Below, piece by piece: positions 61,493 through 64,000 of a stretch of DNA of 64,000 nucleotides. The notes beneath the pieces are model-generated. The model did not search any database. It was not told where the DNA came from and saw only the letters and a program-made list of their open reading frames with translations. The translations under genes and the position numbers were made by a program. The stretch is from NCBI RefSeq assembly GCF_000513895.2, contig NZ_CP165782.1:1798001-1862000 (forward strand). Direction: 5' to 3'. Each line of letters begins with the position of its first letter. Position 1 is the stretch's first letter. Source of the stretch: Ensifer sp. WSM1721. GTDB taxonomy: Bacteria; Pseudomonadota; Alphaproteobacteria; Rhizobiales; Rhizobiaceae.

Positions 61493-61831
61493 ATGTCCGC
61501 TATCACATTGGCGATCGACAACGGCGCCACCGCCGGACCTTGGATCGCAGGCGCTGCGACCACCGATCAGACGATGCGGCCGGCGGACGGCACGGTCGGT
61601 CGCACTGGAACCGCCCCGCAACGCCCGCGCGATAGAGATGACATCGTCCTCGTAGTTCTATCACGCGCGCGGCTGTTCATCGAACGGATGGCCGACAGGA
61701 GGCGCGCCGGCAATATCGTCAGGAATCGGGTGGAAACCCGCCGGCAATTGGCGAAACTGCCGGCCAGGGTCCGCAACGACCTGTTACCCGCGGAACAGCA
61801 GCCGACCTCGACACCTGATAGAACCTGCTAA
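61493..61831 (+). CDS. Unknown small basic protein
   Basis: 112 residues. ATG 61493 has a textbook AAAGGAGAAGG. The middle is basic and helical (RARLFIERMADRRRAGNIVR, then NRVETRRQLAKLPARVRNDL), reminiscent of the Arg-rich DUF1127 type but not clearly that. Divergent from the LysR gene. Function not recognised. Confidence 0.7.
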   Translation: MSAITLAIDNGATAGPWIAGAATTDQTMRPADGTVGRTGTAPQRPRDRDDIVLVVLSRARLFIERMADRRRAGNIVRNRVETRRQLAKLPARVRNDLLPAEQQPTSTPDRTC

Positions 61832-61959
61832 ACGCGGGCGGCAACCGATCACCATGTTTGATGAAAGACATCAAACATATTCGTTTGAATGATCAATCGG
61901 GTTGCGCCATACAAGATGCATGGTCGCGACCTTTTGAGAAACTCAGAAGGAAACCGGAA

Positions 61960-62160
61960 ATGTCTGCGAACGAGTATTCGTCATCCTCATCGAACCAGGG
62001 CCATTCGGCACTGCCTGGCCTGTTCAGTCTCCGGGCCCGCGCCTGGGCCGCATGGAAGCGGCACCGCAATGAACGTGTTCTGGAGAACCTCTCCTACGAC
62101 ACGCTGAAAGATATCGGCTTCCCCTCCGTCGACGATGCGGTGCATAAGACGGAACAATGA
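61960..62160 (+). CDS. DUF1127-domain small protein
   Basis: 66 residues. The DUF1127 core is RAWAAWKRHRNERVLENLSY then DTLKDIGF. Preceded by a Ser-rich N-terminus. ATG 61960 follows AAGGAAAC. These Arg-rich small proteins bind RNA or affect phosphate and carbon metabolism in relatives. Its terminator is at 62213. Probably co-controlled with the preceding gene by the LysR regulator (inference). Confidence 0.88.
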   Translation: MSANEYSSSSSNQGHSALPGLFSLRARAWAAWKRHRNERVLENLSYDTLKDIGFPSVDDAVHKTEQ

Positions 62161-62212
62161 ATAAAGGCTCCAAATGCCACCCTCCCGGCATTGACCGCAA
62201 AGTGAGCCTCTG

Positions 62213-62240
62213 AAGGGCATTCCCGAATAGGAATGCCCTT
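62213..62240 (+). terminator. Rho-independent terminator after DUF1127 gene
   Basis: 11-bp stem AAGGGCATTCC / GGAATGCCCTT with loop CGAATA, followed by CTTGTTTT on the plus strand. Confidence 0.88.
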
Positions 62241-62314
62241 CTTGTTTTGGAAGAAAAAATTCGCCTGAATTGGACGTCCGGCCTTGAACCTATGTTCGGC
62301 CGCTCCATGCGTTC

Positions 62315-63178
62315 CTACTCAAACATTCCCTTCGGTGTCTTGCCCTTGAGGAAAGGCTCGATGAAGGCGTGTAACAGCTCTGTCTGGCCGATGACCGCGG
62401 TATGCGACGTTGCCGGCATCACTGCAAGACGGGAAGCTGGGAGCGGCTTGCCCATATCACCCATGACACCGCCGCCAAGCAGCCGGAACAGTGCGACTGA
62501 ATGCTCGAGCGTGGCGACGTCCGCGTCGCCGGTGATGACCAAAACCGGGGTCTTCAGCGCCTTGACGTCCGCCCCCCAGGCCATCGGTTCGTGTTCGAGA
62601 GCGATCAGCTTCTTAACCAAGGCCGGAAAACCGTCGGGATTGGCAGCGAGTTTGCGGTATTCCTCCGCGAACGGCATGTTGACGAACATCTCTACCGTCA
62701 TTTGCGGAATGAAGGCCTTGAACGCCGGCTGCCAGCCCTCCGCGTCATAAGCGACGGAGGCGGCGGCGAGCTTGTTGACCTTTTCCGGGTAACGGATCGC
62801 GAGCTGCAGGCCGGCAGCGGCGCCCATGGAGTAGCCGAAGACACCGGCCTTTTCGACGCCGACGGCATCCATGAAAGCTGCAACGTCGTCAGCAAGGTTC
62901 GGGTAGGTGATCGGCCGGTCGATGTCGGTGGTGCGGCCATGGCCCTGAAACTCGAGTGCGTAGACCTTGTGGGTCTCGGCTAGTTTCGGGATGATTGCGC
63001 CCATCGAGGGAATGTTCATATAGGCGCCGTGCAATACGATCAGCGGATCGCCCTCGCCCAACACCTCGTAGTACATCTCCATACCGTTGACCTTGACCCG
63101 GTCACCCGCAGGTTGGGATTGCGCCAGCACGGGGCCAGCTATGAGCAGGGCCCCGGCAATCAGTGTAGTGCGGAACAT
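62315..63178 (-). CDS. Secreted alpha/beta hydrolase
   Basis: 287 residues. Signal peptide MFRTTLIAGALLIAGPVLA, cut near AQS. Alpha/beta-hydrolase blocks: DPLIVLHGAYMNIPSMG, nucleophile FGYSMGAAAGLQ, acid VLVITGDADVA and His PATSHTAVIG. ATG 63178 follows GAGGAGAG. Periplasmic location suggests action on an external ester or lactone; substrate unknown. Confidence 0.88.
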   Translation of the reverse strand: MFRTTLIAGALLIAGPVLAQSQPAGDRVKVNGMEMYYEVLGEGDPLIVLHGAYMNIPSMGAIIPKLAETHKVYALEFQGHGRTTDIDRPITYPNLADDVAAFMDAVGVEKAGVFGYSMGAAAGLQLAIRYPEKVNKLAAASVAYDAEGWQPAFKAFIPQMTVEMFVNMPFAEEYRKLAANPDGFPALVKKLIALEHEPMAWGADVKALKTPVLVITGDADVATLEHSVALFRLLGGGVMGDMGKPLPASRLAVMPATSHTAVIGQTELLHAFIEPFLKGKTPKGMFE

Positions 63179-63372
63179 CGATATCTCTCCTCGGCTCTAC
63201 GCGGCTTGTGCCGGCATCGATGATAAGACGAACGAGGTCTCCGCGCCCCGACATCGTCAGAGCCGACGTTTTCCGCAAAGCCCATCCGCTTGCTTTAAAG
63301 CGCGTCGCGCTCGATAGTCGCGACGACCTGCCCGCCGGTTTTGAAAGCGGCCCAGACAGCAGCGACCATCGG

Positions 63373-63987
63373 ATGAGTGAAAAAGAAAATCAATTGCCCA
63401 TCATTCATTTTGGCGACACCAAGGCGTTCGAGGACTGGCTCGCCCGACAGGGACCCGATTGCCGGGGTCTATGGGTGAAGTTCGCCAAAAAAGCCTCCGG
63501 CATCGCAAGCATCACCCCGAAGGAAGCGCTCGACGTTGCGCTTTGCCACGGCTGGATCGACGGCCAGCGGATCGGACTCGATGACAAGTATTATCTCAAC
63601 AAATATACGCCGCGCCGGGCGCGCAGCAGGTGGTCCGAGATCAATCGCACGCGTGCGCTGGAACTGATCGCGGAAGGACGGATGACGCCCCGGGGTATGG
63701 CCGAGGTGGAGAGAGCGAGGGCTGACGGCCGCTGGGAAGCCGCGGCGGCACCGCCGAGCAAGGCGACCGTGCCGGAGGATCTGCAGGATGCGCTCAAGCA
63801 CAACGGGGCGGCGAAGGCACTGTTCGACGAACTCGACAGCCGGAACCGCTATGCGGTTCTCTTTCGTATCCAGGATGCCAAAAAAGCCGAAACCCGGAAG
63901 GCACGCATCGAGAAATATGTCGACATGCTCGCGAGAGGCGAAACGCCCTATCCGCGCGGGAAAGGCCGCCTACAGCGGAAGAGCTGA
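63373..63987 (+). CDS. YdeI/OmpD-associated family protein
   Basis: 204 residues: FEDWLARQGPDCRGLWVKFA, then EALDVALCHGWIDGQRIGLD and PRRARSRWSEINRTRALELI, all typical of the YdeI family; the C-terminus is Lys/Arg-rich. ATG 63373 is taken by family length; ribosome site weak. The exact role in the family is unclear (stress or peptide resistance in enterics). Confidence 0.87.
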   Translation: MSEKENQLPIIHFGDTKAFEDWLARQGPDCRGLWVKFAKKASGIASITPKEALDVALCHGWIDGQRIGLDDKYYLNKYTPRRARSRWSEINRTRALELIAEGRMTPRGMAEVERARADGRWEAAAAPPSKATVPEDLQDALKHNGAAKALFDELDSRNRYAVLFRIQDAKKAETRKARIEKYVDMLARGETPYPRGKGRLQRKS

Positions 63988-64000
63988 TCTCGTCATAGAG

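Noticed and set aside
1..64000. Prophage, integrated plasmid or transposase genes
   Set aside because: No integrase, transposase, capsid or replication gene was seen; only short palindromic repeats occur.

Overview
The window is high-GC alphaproteobacterial DNA that looks chromosomal and rhizobial, most likely Sinorhizobium/Ensifer or a close relative. Four things point there: the acpXL-to-lpxXL cluster for the very-long-chain fatty acid of lipid A, the aerobic (late cobalt insertion) cobalamin pathway with CobN/CobW/CobP/CobO, a BA14K-type protein, and dispersed palindromic intergenic repeats of the RIME type. No phage, plasmid, CRISPR, rRNA or complete tRNA gene was seen.

Layout. 1-7.2 kb: a sugar ABC importer (binding protein, two permeases, ATPase) followed by a GH2 beta-mannosidase-like gene cut by the window edge, divergent from a LacI-type regulator, with two matching operator palindromes between them. 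7.2-11.3 kb: a small unknown gene, gnd, a decayed SRPBCC gene, a VOC protein, a 28-residue membrane peptide and a PAS protein. 11.7-17.1 kb: lpxXL, an alcohol dehydrogenase, two ketosynthase-like genes (one lacking the catalytic Cys), fabZXL and acpXL. 17.3-30.2 kb and 34.6-36.1 kb: cobalamin genes cobE-A-B-C-D, then cobP-W-N-O behind a long cobalamin riboswitch, and a separate cobQ; a TSUP permease lies between the two operons. 30.4-34.5 kb: a FecR protein convergent with a CHASE2-cyclase, then a hydrolase.

36.9-58 kb is dominated by methylated-amine and one-carbon chemistry. It holds a betaine-type binding protein and ATPase (no permease in the window), a betaine-homocysteine methyltransferase behind a palindrome typical of methionine-cycle regulation, and an MttB-family (non-pyrrolysine) methyltransferase. 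It also holds a corrinoid protein, DUF1638, a MetV-like/MetF-like pair, a methyl-THF:corrinoid methyltransferase and an ASKHA/ferredoxin corrinoid reactivase. Together these form an acetogen-like corrinoid demethylation route in a presumably aerobic bacterium, which would send methyl groups from a quaternary amine to THF and then oxidise them. The corrinoid-protein gene and the MetV/MetF operon share a 27-bp motif plus a -10-like element at identical spacing, which suggests one regulon. The B12 genes would supply the cofactor.

58-64 kb holds a GNAT protein, an ArsR/SRPBCC pair, a LysR regulator divergent from small proteins (one DUF1127), a secreted hydrolase and a YdeI-like protein.

A second theme is repeats inside genes. 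cobN carries two in-frame palindromic insertions, one next to a tRNA-3'-end-like sequence, and a RIME-like element sits in frame inside the signal peptide of a small lipoprotein gene.
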